Origin: Chryseobacterium takakiae
GTDB lineage: Bacteria; Bacteroidota; Bacteroidia; Flavobacteriales; Weeksellaceae
Assembly (NCBI RefSeq): GCF_900129385.1
Contig: NZ_FQVO01000001.1
Span: 620,001 to 684,000 of the forward strand
DNA length: 64,000 bases
Direction: 5' to 3'
In this document: positions 35,176 to 43,968 of the stretch, one piece after another
Position numbering within the stretch: position 1 is the first letter of the stretch
Layout of the letters: the number at the start of each line of letters is the position of its first letter
Position numbers and translations under genes: made by a program
Notes under the pieces: generated by a model
What the model was told of the DNA's origin: nothing
Databases searched by the model: none
What the model saw: the letters and a program-made list of their open reading frames with translations, nothing else

Positions 35176-37383
35176 CTATACCGGAAGGGTGAACCAAAAC
35201 GTTGAGCCATGTCCAACTTCGCTTTCAACACCGATAGAACCACTGTGATTTTTGATGATATCGGCACAGATAAAAAGTCCCAGGCCAAGGCCTGAAAATT
35301 TCTGCCCCTGATAGTCCGTCCGGTAGTATCTTTCGAAAAGTCTGGATAATTTTTCTTTCGGGATGCCGGGACCATTATCCTTCACACTGATCATCATTTC
35401 TTTATCATCAAGCATATTCGCCTTAATAACTATATCAGAATCCGGTGCATATTTAATGGCATTATTGATGAGGTTGACCATCACCTGACCAATCTGCTGG
35501 CTGTCTGCAACGATCTTTTGGTAGAGATCACCTTCAAAAGTAATCTTTCTGTCTGTCTGCTGGGCAAAATTAGCCAGGCATTCCTTGAATAATTCTGATA
35601 TTGTAAAAGGTTTCTTATCTATCTTTAGTTGTCCGTGTTCGAGCCGGCTGGTATCCAGAAGATCATTCATCAGTGTTGTCAGCTTGTTAAGACTTTCTAC
35701 GGATTGATCTATGAGCTTAATTTTAGTTTGTTCGGTTAAATTCATGCCTCTTTTTTGAAGCATCTGCAACGATGCTTTGAGTGCAGTAACCGGTGTCCTG
35801 AGTTCATGGCTGGCGATGCTGATAAAATCATCCTTACTCTGGGCAATGAGCCTTCTTTCGGTAACGTCCATAAAGGTTCCTATCCCACCGGTAAGAACAC
35901 CGTTCTGATCAAACATGGGTGCTGCATTGATCGAAAGATATATTCTATCTCCATTCGGGGGCTGTACGGCAATCTCATGGTCAGTGAGGGGTTTCTGTGT
36001 CTTCATCATGATGGACATGGGATGCTCCTCAGAGGGCAGAGGTGTTCCGTCGATACGCAGGTTCTGCCATTGCGGATCATCATAAGTACGGGTCTTGATC
36101 TCCGTTTCCTTTAATCCAAGAATCTGCTGAGCCATTGGATTGGCATACACCATTTGTCCTGATGCATCTATGACACCAACACCTTCTGCCATCGTTTCCA
36201 ATATGGATCTTAATCGTTGCTCACTCTCCCTGAGATTATTTTCGAGTTCTACTTTTTCTTTGATATTTTCTTCCAGATGCATTATAGCTTCAGCGTGTGC
36301 GGTAACATCAATAGCCATATCAATTACACCTGTAATAATTCCGTTTTCAATGTAGGGGGTGTAGCTGAAATTGAAAAATCCTTGCTTCGGCTGACCATCC
36401 TTCTTAAATATTACCGGGGACGCGTCATCAGAATGTTTTATACCGTTTTTGTAAGTATCTTCTAACATATCCGCAGCTTTTTGTCCTCTAAGCTCAGGAA
36501 ATTCCTTAAATAAAGGCTTCCCAATAATGGTTGCGTCTTTGCCCAACAGCTCCAGCATAGCGACATTAACCATCGTTACCACATAGTCTTCACCTTTTAA
36601 AAGCATCATGGCAACAGGCGACTGTGTAATAAGGTCACGAAAACTCATTTCACTTGTCGTGAGTTTTTCATTCAGCAATGAAATGGTATCATTCAAATGC
36701 TTTAGCTGGTTATTCTTACTATTTAGTTCTTCATTTTGCAAAGTAAGCTCAGAGATATTGCTCTCATTTTCTATCTTGCCGGATAACAGATCGGAGTTAT
36801 CTTTTCTCAACTGGTCACTTAAAAAATAAATTTCCTTATTGGCATGATCCAAATTCCTGTTCATTTCTATGTATTCTTTATTGACCGCTGTCAATTCTTC
36901 GTTACTTGTCTGAAAGTCATGATTTAAGGATGAAAGGTCATGATTAGCAATGTTGAGCTCAGTCTCCCGATTTCGAAGGAGTTCCCAGACCTGCTGTCTT
37001 TCCGTTACATTACTTGCCGTGTGCAGAATGCAATAGATCTTGCCGGCTTTATCCGCAACAGGCTTATATTTAAAATCATAATACAGCGTGATCTTATTAC
37101 CATTTAATTCGGTTGATAAGGGTATATTTTGGATCTCACATTCTTTTCCCGAATGCCAGGTATTCCGCAAAATGTCTAAGTAGGACTTTTCGTTCAGCTC
37201 AGGAAACACCTCCTCTAGTTTTCTGCCGCGTATTGATTCATCTTGATTCCATATTTTAAGCATCGCATCATTCGCAAACTGGATGCGTAAATCCTCACCC
37301 GTATAAATTGCGGTGGGATCACTGGATTGCTTCAGTATATCGAAAATTGCGTCAGTACCTAATGCAGAGAAAAAGTGAATCAT
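35176..37383 (-). CDS. Multi-PAS sensor histidine kinase (paralogue)
   Basis: This 735-residue cytosolic-looking kinase has three PAS/PAC units (about 8-120, 250-365 and 385-500). The first two are separated by a coiled coil rich in Asn, Glu and Ser (NHDLSSLNHDFQTSNEEL). HisKA has His at about 526 in SIASHELRTPVTALKASL. The ATPase domain has LINNAIKYAP, DNGPGIP and GLGLGLF and ends GSTFWFTLPV. The PAS-HisKA-ATPase layout and several blocks match the kinase at 31407-33905. No receiver domain. It is flanked by gene remnants on both sides, so it may have replaced or been inserted over an older gene pair. Confidence 0.93.
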   Translation of the reverse strand: MIHFFSALGTDAIFDILKQSSDPTAIYTGEDLRIQFANDAMLKIWNQDESIRGRKLEEVFPELNEKSYLDILRNTWHSGKECEIQNIPLSTELNGNKITLYYDFKYKPVADKAGKIYCILHTASNVTERQQVWELLRNRETELNIANHDLSSLNHDFQTSNEELTAVNKEYIEMNRNLDHANKEIYFLSDQLRKDNSDLLSGKIENESNISELTLQNEELNSKNNQLKHLNDTISLLNEKLTTSEMSFRDLITQSPVAMMLLKGEDYVVTMVNVAMLELLGKDATIIGKPLFKEFPELRGQKAADMLEDTYKNGIKHSDDASPVIFKKDGQPKQGFFNFSYTPYIENGIITGVIDMAIDVTAHAEAIMHLEENIKEKVELENNLRESEQRLRSILETMAEGVGVIDASGQMVYANPMAQQILGLKETEIKTRTYDDPQWQNLRIDGTPLPSEEHPMSIMMKTQKPLTDHEIAVQPPNGDRIYLSINAAPMFDQNGVLTGGIGTFMDVTERRLIAQSKDDFISIASHELRTPVTALKASLQMLQKRGMNLTEQTKIKLIDQSVESLNKLTTLMNDLLDTSRLEHGQLKIDKKPFTISELFKECLANFAQQTDRKITFEGDLYQKIVADSQQIGQVMVNLINNAIKYAPDSDIVIKANMLDDKEMMISVKDNGPGIPKEKLSRLFERYYRTDYQGQKFSGLGLGLFICADIIKNHSGSIGVESEVGHGSTFWFTLPV

Positions 37384-37626
37384 TTATATTTACATTATCA
37401 ACTTTTAAAGGTATGAAAAATATAATTCAAAATTATTCATGTTTCTATGAACTTATTATACAGTTTCAAGTGTCCGTCTGTCTGGGGGTGGGATTTCGAA
37501 CTAACCCAAATAAATATTTTTTAGTCACGAAAGATTCTCTGATATTTTGATCCCCTAAAATAGTATAAAAGTACTCCATATTCGTTATCATTATTGAATA
37601 ACAGCTAAAATGTCAATTGAATTTGT

Positions 37627-37701
37627 TTACTTATAAATATCATTTGTAAGCGGTTTTCCGATGTTCCCTAGAGAACCTGTTAATACTATTTTCATTGCCA
37701 T
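37627..37701 (-). pseudogene. 5' fragment of an NAD(P)-binding (NmrA/SDR-like) gene
   Basis: On the minus strand, ATG at 37701 opens MAMKIVLTGSLGNIGKPLTN and stops after 24 codons (TAA 37627-37629). MKIVLTGSLGNIGKPLT is the GxxGxxG Rossmann start of NAD(P)H-binding oxidoreductases. The rest of the gene (about 280 residues expected) is gone. Together with the OYE 3' remnant on the other side of the kinase, it suggests that a former minus-strand NmrA-...-OYE gene set was disrupted. Confidence 0.65.
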
Positions 37702-37922
37702 AATTTATCTGAGATAATTATTCTGTAACTGTATCGCAGTATATTGTAATAGTATCCCAGGTAAATGTATCAGTAAGTTTTATCTATTATTCTATGATTG
37801 CGTCAAAAATCAACACTCACTTATCATTTAAGAGTGAAATATTATCGTAAGAATTACCTCAGTTCAGAATAAGATACTATTAACTAGCAGATTTACAAAT
37901 ATTTAAAAAAAATAAAATAAAT

Positions 37923-37954
37923 TTTGGTTATGTCAGATAATGGTATTAGATTTG
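37923..37954 (+). promoter_or_regulatory. Consensus Bacteroidota promoter of the surface-subunit gene
   Basis: TTTG (37923-37926), a 20-nt spacer and TAGATTTG (37947-37954), a full match to TTTG-N19/20-TAnnTTTG. It would start a transcript with a leader of about 60 nt before the ATG at 38024. Confidence 0.65.
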
Positions 37955-38023
37955 ATAAAATGATATTTGTCAGTATAATTCATTTTGAATGACAGCATTT
38001 TATTACCTTTAATTTACCCTATC

Positions 38024-38566
38024 ATGAAAAAACAAATTATTATTGCGGCATTATCTCTGGGAGCAATTGCTTTAGGAAACAACCAGGTTCTTGCACAAAA
38101 TTCGGATCAGGCTAGTACCTCCGTCAACATTATGTTAGCAGATGTTATTTCAATGGATGTAGGAAGTGTTGCTTCAGGAGGCGCTGTAGATTTTAATTAT
38201 GTGAATACAGCAGATTATAATTCTTCCAAAAATGTGACCGTCCCGAATAGTTTAGTCATCATTTCCTCCAAAAATTTTGATGTAAAAGTAAAATCTGAGG
38301 GGGCAAACTTTGTAAGCGGCACAAATCTAATTCCGGTAGATGTATTACAGGTAAAAGCAATACCGGGCGGAAGTTTAACGGGCACACTGAATGAGGTTAC
38401 CTTATCTACAACCGATCAGGTTCTGGTAAGTAACGCAAATTTAGGATCAAAACAATCTTTAAATATTGCCTATTCTATTTCGGCAGAAAAAGCATCAAAA
38501 GTACTTCTGGGAAAACCTAAAGGAACATACATGCAAAAAATAATTTATACTGCGACTGCATTGTAA
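38024..38566 (+). CDS. Exported small beta-sandwich surface subunit (divergent member)
   Basis: The 180-residue exported protein has a signal peptide to about residue 25 (NQVLAQ). The mature part is Ser/Thr/Val-rich beta-structure: VDFNYVNTADYNSS, NLIPVDVLQVK and the C-terminal GKPKGTYMQKIIYTATAL. It is related over its full length to the pair at 38773 and 39723 but clearly diverged from them. No Cys residues. The fixed C-terminal GTY-Q-YTATAL block also occurs in looser form in the 477-residue protein at 43969. The pattern brings to mind WxL-type wall proteins and fimbrial subunits, but I do not recognise a named family. ATG 38024 directly precedes the signal peptide. Confidence 0.8.
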   Translation: MKKQIIIAALSLGAIALGNNQVLAQNSDQASTSVNIMLADVISMDVGSVASGGAVDFNYVNTADYNSSKNVTVPNSLVIISSKNFDVKVKSEGANFVSGTNLIPVDVLQVKAIPGGSLTGTLNEVTLSTTDQVLVSNANLGSKQSLNIAYSISAEKASKVLLGKPKGTYMQKIIYTATAL

Positions 38567-38590
38567 TCAAAACAAACAATAATTTATATA

Positions 38591-38620
38591 AGCCCTCAAC
38601 ACTTTTCTGTGTTGGGGGCT
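38591..38620 (+). terminator. Strong rho-independent terminator after the first subunit gene
   Basis: Twelve-base arms AGCCCTCAACAC and GTGTTGGGGGCT (one T-G wobble) around TTTTCT, followed by TTTTTCTTTTT. A degraded version lies at 39550-39580 before the third subunit gene. Confidence 0.85.
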
Positions 38621-38772
38621 TTTTCTTTTTAAACAATAAAATAAAATACGTGTGGCGATTTCACTACACGAACTTACATGTTCCACTACAAAGAAACTTT
38701 TTTTGCCGATGTACATTTGTAATGTTCAAAAGAGAACAATTAAATAAGAATAAAAAATAAAATAATATCATT

Positions 38773-39317
38773 ATGAAAAACAAATCGTAATCGCAGCATT
38801 AACTATCGGAGCATTCGTATTAGGAACAAACACTGTTCAGGCTCAAAATACTACCGCCACTACAACGGTAAACATTACCCTGAACGATGTAATCTCTATT
38901 GATACAGGAAGTACTGCAATCGGTAATACCGTTGACTTTAACTATGTAACTGCAGCAGATTATAACTCGGATCAGACCATTACTAAAGCTAATTCTCTAA
39001 AAGTAACCTCAACAAAGAATTTTAACGTAAAAGTAAAAGCAGGAGGTGCCAATTTCATGAATGGAACCAACTTGATTCCTGTTGATGTTTTAACCATCAA
39101 AGCTGCTACTGCTTCCGGAACCATGGGTGGAACTAAAAGCGCTGTTGTTTTATCTGCAACAGATCAGACTTTAGTGGCAAATGCACCACTTGGAAGCGCA
39201 TTAACATTGAATCTGGACTATACTATTCCTGCAGCCCAATCTTCATCTTCTAAAATATTAGGTAAGCCGGCTGGAACTTATACGCAAACAGTAACCTATA
39301 CTGCGACTGCTTTATAA
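38773..39317 (+). pseudogene. Frameshifted copy of the surface subunit gene
   Basis: The gene is 545 nt against 546 nt for the copy at 39723. ATGAAAAACAAATCGTAA here equals ATGAAAAAGCAAATCGCA there: one G is missing after the fifth A, so translation stops after five codons. The rest of the reading frame, including the signal peptide, is otherwise intact, with a minus-7 box TACATTTG at 38712-38719. No good downstream start restores the signal peptide; the first in-frame ATG (39057) leaves only 86 residues. It could act as a silent donor for recombination with the intact copy. A sequencing error is possible but less likely given other differences nearby. Confidence 0.85.
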
Positions 39318-39496
39318 ATAGCTGAATTTAAATAAACTTCTACTGGGAATAATATCAGGAAATTAATTTATTTGCTAGCAAATTGTTGGCCTAAAAAGAT
39401 CTACAGATGCCGGATCAGGATTCAGGATGTTAGCAAAATTTATTTCCTGACTAAAAAGTGAATTTTTTTCATATTAATATTTTGTGTTTGGTGTTT

Positions 39497-39522
39497 CAAA
39501 GGCTTCCTGCGGGAGGCCTTTG
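39497..39522 (+). terminator. Terminator after the frameshifted subunit copy
   Basis: Eleven-base arms CAAAGGCTTCC and GGAGGCCTTTG (one wobble) around TGCG, followed by ATTTTG. It lies inside the 405-bp gap between the two copies, which otherwise holds only the next promoter. Confidence 0.65.
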
Positions 39523-39619
39523 ATTTTGTATATAAATACAGCATTTATATACGCCCAAAGATTTTATAAGTGTTGGGGGCTATTCTTTTTAATAAAATAC
39601 TGTGGCGATTTCACTACAC

Positions 39620-39688
39620 GAACTTACATGTTCCACTACAAAGAAACTTTTTTTGCCGCTGTACCTTTGTAATGTTCAAAAGAGAACA
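39620..39688 (+). promoter_or_regulatory. Promoter and leader palindromes of the intact subunit gene
   Basis: A minus-7 box TACCTTTG lies at 39662-39669. Two GAAC/GTTC elements flank it: GAAC-TTACAT-GTTC at 39620-39633 and TGTTC-AAAAGA-GAACA at 39673-39688, with CACTACA repeated on either side of the first. The same arrangement stands before the frameshifted copy. No good minus-33 TTTG is seen at normal spacing, so an activator bound upstream is plausible. Confidence 0.45.
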
Positions 39689-39722
39689 ATTAAATAAGAA
39701 TAAAAAATAAAATAATATCATT

Positions 39723-40268
39723 ATGAAAAAGCAAATCGCAATCGCAGCATTAACCATCGGAGCATTCGTATTAGGAACAAACACTGTTCAGGCTCAGAAT
39801 ACTACCGCTACTACAACGGTAAACATTACCCTGAACGATGTCATCTCTATCGATACAGGAAGTACTGCAATCGGTAATACCGTTGACTTTAACTATGTAA
39901 CTGCAGCAGATTATAACTCGGATCAGACCATTACTAAAGCTAATTCTCTAAAAGTAACCTCAACAAAGAATTTTAACGTAAAAGTAAAAGCAGGAGGTGC
40001 CAATTTCATGAATGGAACCAACTTGATTCCTGTTGATGTTTTAACCATCAAAGCTGCTACTGCTTCCGGAACCATGGGTGGAACTAAAAGCGCTGTTGTT
40101 TTATCTGCAACAGATCAGACTTTAGTGGCAAATGCACCACTTGGAAGCGCATTAACATTGAATCTGGACTATACTATTCCTGCAGCCCAATCTTCATCTT
40201 CTAAAATATTAGGTAAGCCGGCTGGAACTTATACGCAAACAGTAACCTATACTGCGACTGCTTTATAA
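39723..40268 (+). CDS. Exported small beta-sandwich surface subunit (intact major copy)
   Basis: The 181-residue exported protein has a signal peptide to about residue 24 (NTVQAQ). It is Thr/Ala/Val-rich throughout and predicted all-beta: TTTVNITLNDVISIDTGS, VDFNYVTAADYNSD, NVKVKAGGANFM, NLIPVDVLTIKAAT and the end GKPAGTYTQTVTYTATAL. It lacks Cys and any lipobox, so it is not a FimA/Mfa1-type lipoprotein pilin. It lies 76 bp before a chaperone-like gene and is preceded by its own promoter, as expected of an abundantly made structural subunit. The likely role is the repeating unit of a surface fibre or coat; this is inference from gene order. Confidence 0.82.
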   Translation: MKKQIAIAALTIGAFVLGTNTVQAQNTTATTTVNITLNDVISIDTGSTAIGNTVDFNYVTAADYNSDQTITKANSLKVTSTKNFNVKVKAGGANFMNGTNLIPVDVLTIKAATASGTMGGTKSAVVLSATDQTLVANAPLGSALTLNLDYTIPAAQSSSSKILGKPAGTYTQTVTYTATAL

Positions 40269-40344
40269 TATTTTTTTTGTTTGAAAGGTTCCTTTAGTTA
40301 AGTTTCATTAGTTTTGGGAATCTTTTATTTTAAACCATCACACC

Positions 40345-41145
40345 ATGCACAAGTTTATATACCTTTTCGTTTTCTTTATCCTTACAGGATCTTCTTCCAT
40401 TCTGGCACAAAGTATCTCAATGTCGCCTACCCGCTTGTTTTTTACCGGTAATCCGGGAGAAAAAGTGACACAGACGGTCACGCTTCAAAACAGCTCGGAT
40501 AAGGATTATGTTTTTAATCTCAACTATAAAGATTGGGTTAGAGAAGAAGACGGAAATAAGGTCTATCTTGATGCAGGCAGTTCAAAAACTTCCAATGCCT
40601 CTTGGGTATCCACTTTAGAGAATACAGTCACCGTTCCTGCAAGAAGTACAAAAGAGATTGTCGTAACCATGAAGATTCCGGCAAACGCAACAAAATCTGC
40701 CGTTACAAACAGTATGTTGTTTTTCACCCAGCTTCCGCAGCAGGCAGATCAGGCACGAGCTCAAAACGGGATTGGTGTCATCACCTTATTTGAGGTGGGA
40801 CTTCACATCTTTTATACTCCACCGGGGAACAATGTAAAAAGTTTGGATATCACCAATATTTCAGAGGCGAGTAACGAGAATTCAGCAAACAGGAAAGTAG
40901 CAGTAAGTATCCATAATGATGGAAATACCATCAATGATGCCACTGTTGAGTTTGAATTGACCAATACAGACAATGGTAAGGAAATAAAATTACCCGCCAT
41001 ATCCATCTCTATGCTTCCCGATACCAATCAGACCGTTCAATTTTCTTTACCGGAGAACATTTCAGGGAACTTCCTTGGCGTGGCTATTATCAAAATGGCA
41101 GGATCCAACGATTTGCGCGTAGGCGAAAAAAACTTTAAATTTTAA
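40345..41145 (+). CDS. Periplasmic Ig-fold chaperone-like protein
   Basis: The 266-residue exported protein has a signal peptide to about 22 (SSILAQ) and two Ig-like domains. The N-terminal one opens ISMSPTRLFFTGNPGEKVTQ with TVTLQNSSDKDYVFNLNYKDW and VTVPARSTKEIVVTMKIP, the pattern shared by fimbrial chaperones and DUF916-type WxL-interacting proteins. The second half, from about 145, has VSIHNDGNTINDATVEFEL. It sits between the subunits and the usher-like gene, the standard place for a subunit chaperone. The Arg/Lys pair of classical PapD chaperones was not identified. No membrane anchor at the C-terminus, unlike Gram-positive DUF916 proteins. Confidence 0.72.
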   Translation: MHKFIYLFVFFILTGSSSILAQSISMSPTRLFFTGNPGEKVTQTVTLQNSSDKDYVFNLNYKDWVREEDGNKVYLDAGSSKTSNASWVSTLENTVTVPARSTKEIVVTMKIPANATKSAVTNSMLFFTQLPQQADQARAQNGIGVITLFEVGLHIFYTPPGNNVKSLDITNISEASNENSANRKVAVSIHNDGNTINDATVEFELTNTDNGKEIKLPAISISMLPDTNQTVQFSLPENISGNFLGVAIIKMAGSNDLRVGEKNFKF

Positions 41146-41177
41146 ATTAAGTCCTGAACCATCAAAATGGAATATCG

Positions 41178-43958
41178 ATGTCAATCATAAAAAGAACAAT
41201 CTTAGTTTTTGCATTTGTTCTTCTGAACTTTTCGCTGGCCCTTGCACAGGAAAAAAAGGATATTCGGGTTCATTTTGAAAATGACAGTATCGCTGTTGAA
41301 AAGGGATCTACTTTTACTAATTTCCTGGTCATTGAGAATAAAGGTTCCGAAGGGATTACCATTCAGAATATCATGCCACAGGAAAATTATCCGGGATTGC
41401 TTTTCTATCCCAAAAATGACTTTACTTTAGGTGCTGGTCAGACTAAAAATCTTCCTGTGAAACTGATCGCCAACGTGGATTTTATGAAACTGAGATCCAA
41501 CGAGATTACATTTCAGGTTTCATACACTACGCCAATGGCCAACGGAACTGAAAGCACCTCGTTCTTCGTTAAAAAAGACGAGAATAAAAACATCGCAATT
41601 TATACGGCAGCATACGAAAATTTCATTAATCCTACTGCGCCCGATTCTTCAATTCTGCTGACTGTAGAAAACCAGGGTTATAGTAAACGAAACATTAAGA
41701 TTGACCTGCAATCCATTCCTGACGGTTTGGAAATGATGCCCAAACAGCAAACCGTATCTCTGGAAGGTTTGGAAAAACAAACGGTTGAGATCAAAATTGC
41801 AGTCAGAAAACAGAATATGCTTTTTCCTGAATTTAGTATTAATGCAGCTGTCACAGACCTGCTTACTAATGAAATAGTGGGGAGCAATACGATCCACTTA
41901 GTGATCTTATCGAACAACAGACAGATTGCCCGTGGAAATGAAACGTTGAGCGGAAGCAATTTTGCAGAAATCAGCTATAACGAAAACAGTTCTGGTTTTA
42001 ATTTTCTTCAATTGAGGGGAAACACAGCGTTTCGGGTGACCGAAAATCTGAAATCCCGCTTCAATATAGGAGCAGATTACTATCTTGAAGACAGTCGTTA
42101 TAACCTGTATGACACCTGGCTGGAGCTGGAGAGAAAAAATATGGCATTACGGGTAGGAAATGTTAATAGTACCGATTACGATTATCCGGTTTTCGGAAGA
42201 GGTGGGAAAGTTTCTGCCAAATTTGGTGAAAATAACCAGATAGAAGTTCTTGCGCTGGAAAACAATTATAATCTGTATGGCACTTATTTCCAGCAAACAG
42301 AAGGATCTAAGATGGTGGGTGCAAAATATGGTTTTGGCAATGCCAAATCTTTCAATGGGAAAGTGTCCTATTTATTCGACCATGATCCGCGCTTTAATAT
42401 TGATACGCAGGTGGCGAATGCGGTAACATCATTTGTAATTAATGATCAACACACCATCCGCACCGAAGCTGGCCTGAGCCATGAAAAAGGTCTTTTTAAC
42501 AAAGATGAAAATACAGGAGCTTCAGTGGGAGCCAATTACGAAGGAAAAATAGGGAAATGGGATATACAGTCTGTTAATTCATTTGCCACCAAAAGTTATG
42601 CAGGAATCAAACGGGGATCTTTTTTCTCAAATCAGCGGATCGGCCACCAATTTTCTGCTTCTCAGCGCGCTTTTATACAATATCAGAATTCCCAGGTAGA
42701 GCCTGAGTTCCTGAGTTTCCAGAATGCGCCTATCCAGCCTGGGAATACCGCGAATTTGCGTTATTATTTCAACAGTACGGAATCTTTGGGATCAGGGTAT
42801 CAGTTTTCTGTAAAGAAATGGAATTTTCTACTAGCACCAAAAGTTGAAAATCAGAAAACAGCCAGTTATTATACATCCCGGGAACTTTTTTCTTACCGGC
42901 TGGAGGCCAACATCAGCACTACCCTGGGTGCCCACGGACTGAACTGGATGGCGGAATATTCCTATTCAAAAGACAACCATAATGCGGACTGGTTCAACAG
43001 CCTGAAAACAACCTTGTCATATCGGTATAAATCCTTTTCCCTCAACGGAACAGCCCAATGGAATGCAATTAATGTTTTTGATTTAATTTCTTATGACAAT
43101 GCAAACCGTAATTTCGCCAACTATAATGTATATGCATCCTATAATTTTCAGATGTTGAATAATAATCTGATCGGATCTTTTTCAGCCGGAACTTCCTATT
43201 CGCAGCTTTATAAGAACTTAAACAGCAATATAAGCGGTAATCTGGAATATAAAATTTCGCCTTCCCTATCCACCACAGGTTATTTTAATTTTTCCGGCTA
43301 TAAATCTACGGGTGCTTATTCAAGCAGTGGCAGCTACTACCAGTTCAGAGTGGGGATTAAAAAATATTTTGCTGCAGCTACGGCTCTTGGAAATCATAAA
43401 GTGACGTTCCAGTTATTTGAAGATAAAAATTCCAATGGCCTTCTGGAGGCGGGTGAACAGATCCTAGCCAATGAAATAGTGAAACTGGACAATTTTGTTG
43501 CAATGACCGATAGGAACGGAAAAGTAGTTTTCCAGAATGTGCCTGAAGGTATTTACACGCTGAAGGTAAACGAAAGTGCAGGCGCCCGGTTGATGATGGA
43601 TCCTGTCATTATGGTAAATAACAATATCAACCGCAAAGTGGGCTTGGTAAAAAACATCAGGGTAAGCGGAAAATTAACAGAGATCCGGCAAGCCTATGAT
43701 GATTTGGAAACGGATGTAACCGGAATAGTAGTGTATGCAAGAAGTGAAGATGGTATGATTTATACCGCTGTGGTTAACCAAAAAAATGAGTTTGAGTTTT
43801 TCCTGAAAGATGGAAAATACGACCTGTATATTGAAAATGACAAATACAACTATACAAAACCCACCCAAACCATTCAGGTGACAAAACAAGGATATCCGGA
43901 AACCGTGGTTTTTGAATATAAAAAGAAAGACACCAACATTAAGGTGAAAAAGTTTTAA
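41178..43958 (+). CDS. Usher-like outer-membrane beta-barrel protein with Ig and SdrD-B-like domains
   Basis: The 926-residue exported protein has a signal peptide to about 23 (SLALAQ), then two Ig/NEW3-like domains to about 245 (NFLVIENKGSEGITIQNI, ILLTVENQGYSKRNI). A long alternating beta-strand region (about 265-730) rich in aromatic residues looks like an outer-membrane barrel (YLEDSRYNLYDTWLELER, VSYLFDHDPRF). Then comes a prealbumin/SdrD-B-like domain (LFEDKNSNGLLEAGEQIL, FQNVPEGIYTLKVN) and a last carboxypeptidase-regulatory-like domain. Order and domain plan parallel chaperone-usher assembly platforms (periplasmic N-domain, barrel, C-terminal plug-like domains), but I see no PapC sequence signature. 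Gaps are 32 bp upstream and 10 bp downstream, so it is in one operon with the chaperone-like and tip-like genes. Confidence 0.7.
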   Translation: MSIIKRTILVFAFVLLNFSLALAQEKKDIRVHFENDSIAVEKGSTFTNFLVIENKGSEGITIQNIMPQENYPGLLFYPKNDFTLGAGQTKNLPVKLIANVDFMKLRSNEITFQVSYTTPMANGTESTSFFVKKDENKNIAIYTAAYENFINPTAPDSSILLTVENQGYSKRNIKIDLQSIPDGLEMMPKQQTVSLEGLEKQTVEIKIAVRKQNMLFPEFSINAAVTDLLTNEIVGSNTIHLVILSNNRQIARGNETLSGSNFAEISYNENSSGFNFLQLRGNTAFRVTENLKSRFNIGADYYLEDSRYNLYDTWLELERKNMALRVGNVNSTDYDYPVFGRGGKVSAKFGENNQIEVLALENNYNLYGTYFQQTEGSKMVGAKYGFGNAKSFNGKVSYLFDHDPRFNIDTQVANAVTSFVINDQHTIRTEAGLSHEKGLFNKDENTGASVGANYEGKIGKWDIQSVNSFATKSYAGIKRGSFFSNQRIGHQFSASQRAFIQYQNSQVEPEFLSFQNAPIQPGNTANLRYYFNSTESLGSGYQFSVKKWNFLLAPKVENQKTASYYTSRELFSYRLEANISTTLGAHGLNWMAEYSYSKDNHNADWFNSLKTTLSYRYKSFSLNGTAQWNAINVFDLISYDNANRNFANYNVYASYNFQMLNNNLIGSFSAGTSYSQLYKNLNSNISGNLEYKISPSLSTTGYFNFSGYKSTGAYSSSGSYYQFRVGIKKYFAAATALGNHKVTFQLFEDKNSNGLLEAGEQILANEIVKLDNFVAMTDRNGKVVFQNVPEGIYTLKVNESAGARLMMDPVIMVNNNINRKVGLVKNIRVSGKLTEIRQAYDDLETDVTGIVVYARSEDGMIYTAVVNQKNEFEFFLKDGKYDLYIENDKYNYTKPTQTIQVTKQGYPETVVFEYKKKDTNIKVKKF

Positions 43959-43968
43959 ATTTAAAGGT

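Larger units (their letters stand above)
38609..40268. repeat. Direct duplication of a ~700-bp promoter-plus-subunit unit
   Basis: 38609-39317 and 39570-40268 are almost identical, including about 150 bp upstream of each gene. Differences cluster upstream and in the first 120 coding bases (e.g. ACTATC/ACCATC, GCCACT/GCTACT, GTAATC/GTCATC). From about codon 40 to the stop I see no difference. The first copy has lost one G near the start. The pattern of polymorphic 5' and identical 3' portions suggests recent gene conversion. Confidence 0.9.

Noticed and set aside
34977..35375. 132-codon minus-strand frame overlapping the end of the second kinase
   Set aside because: Most of it is an alternate frame of the kinase C-terminus. 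The genuine coding signal is the Old Yellow Enzyme fragment in another frame.
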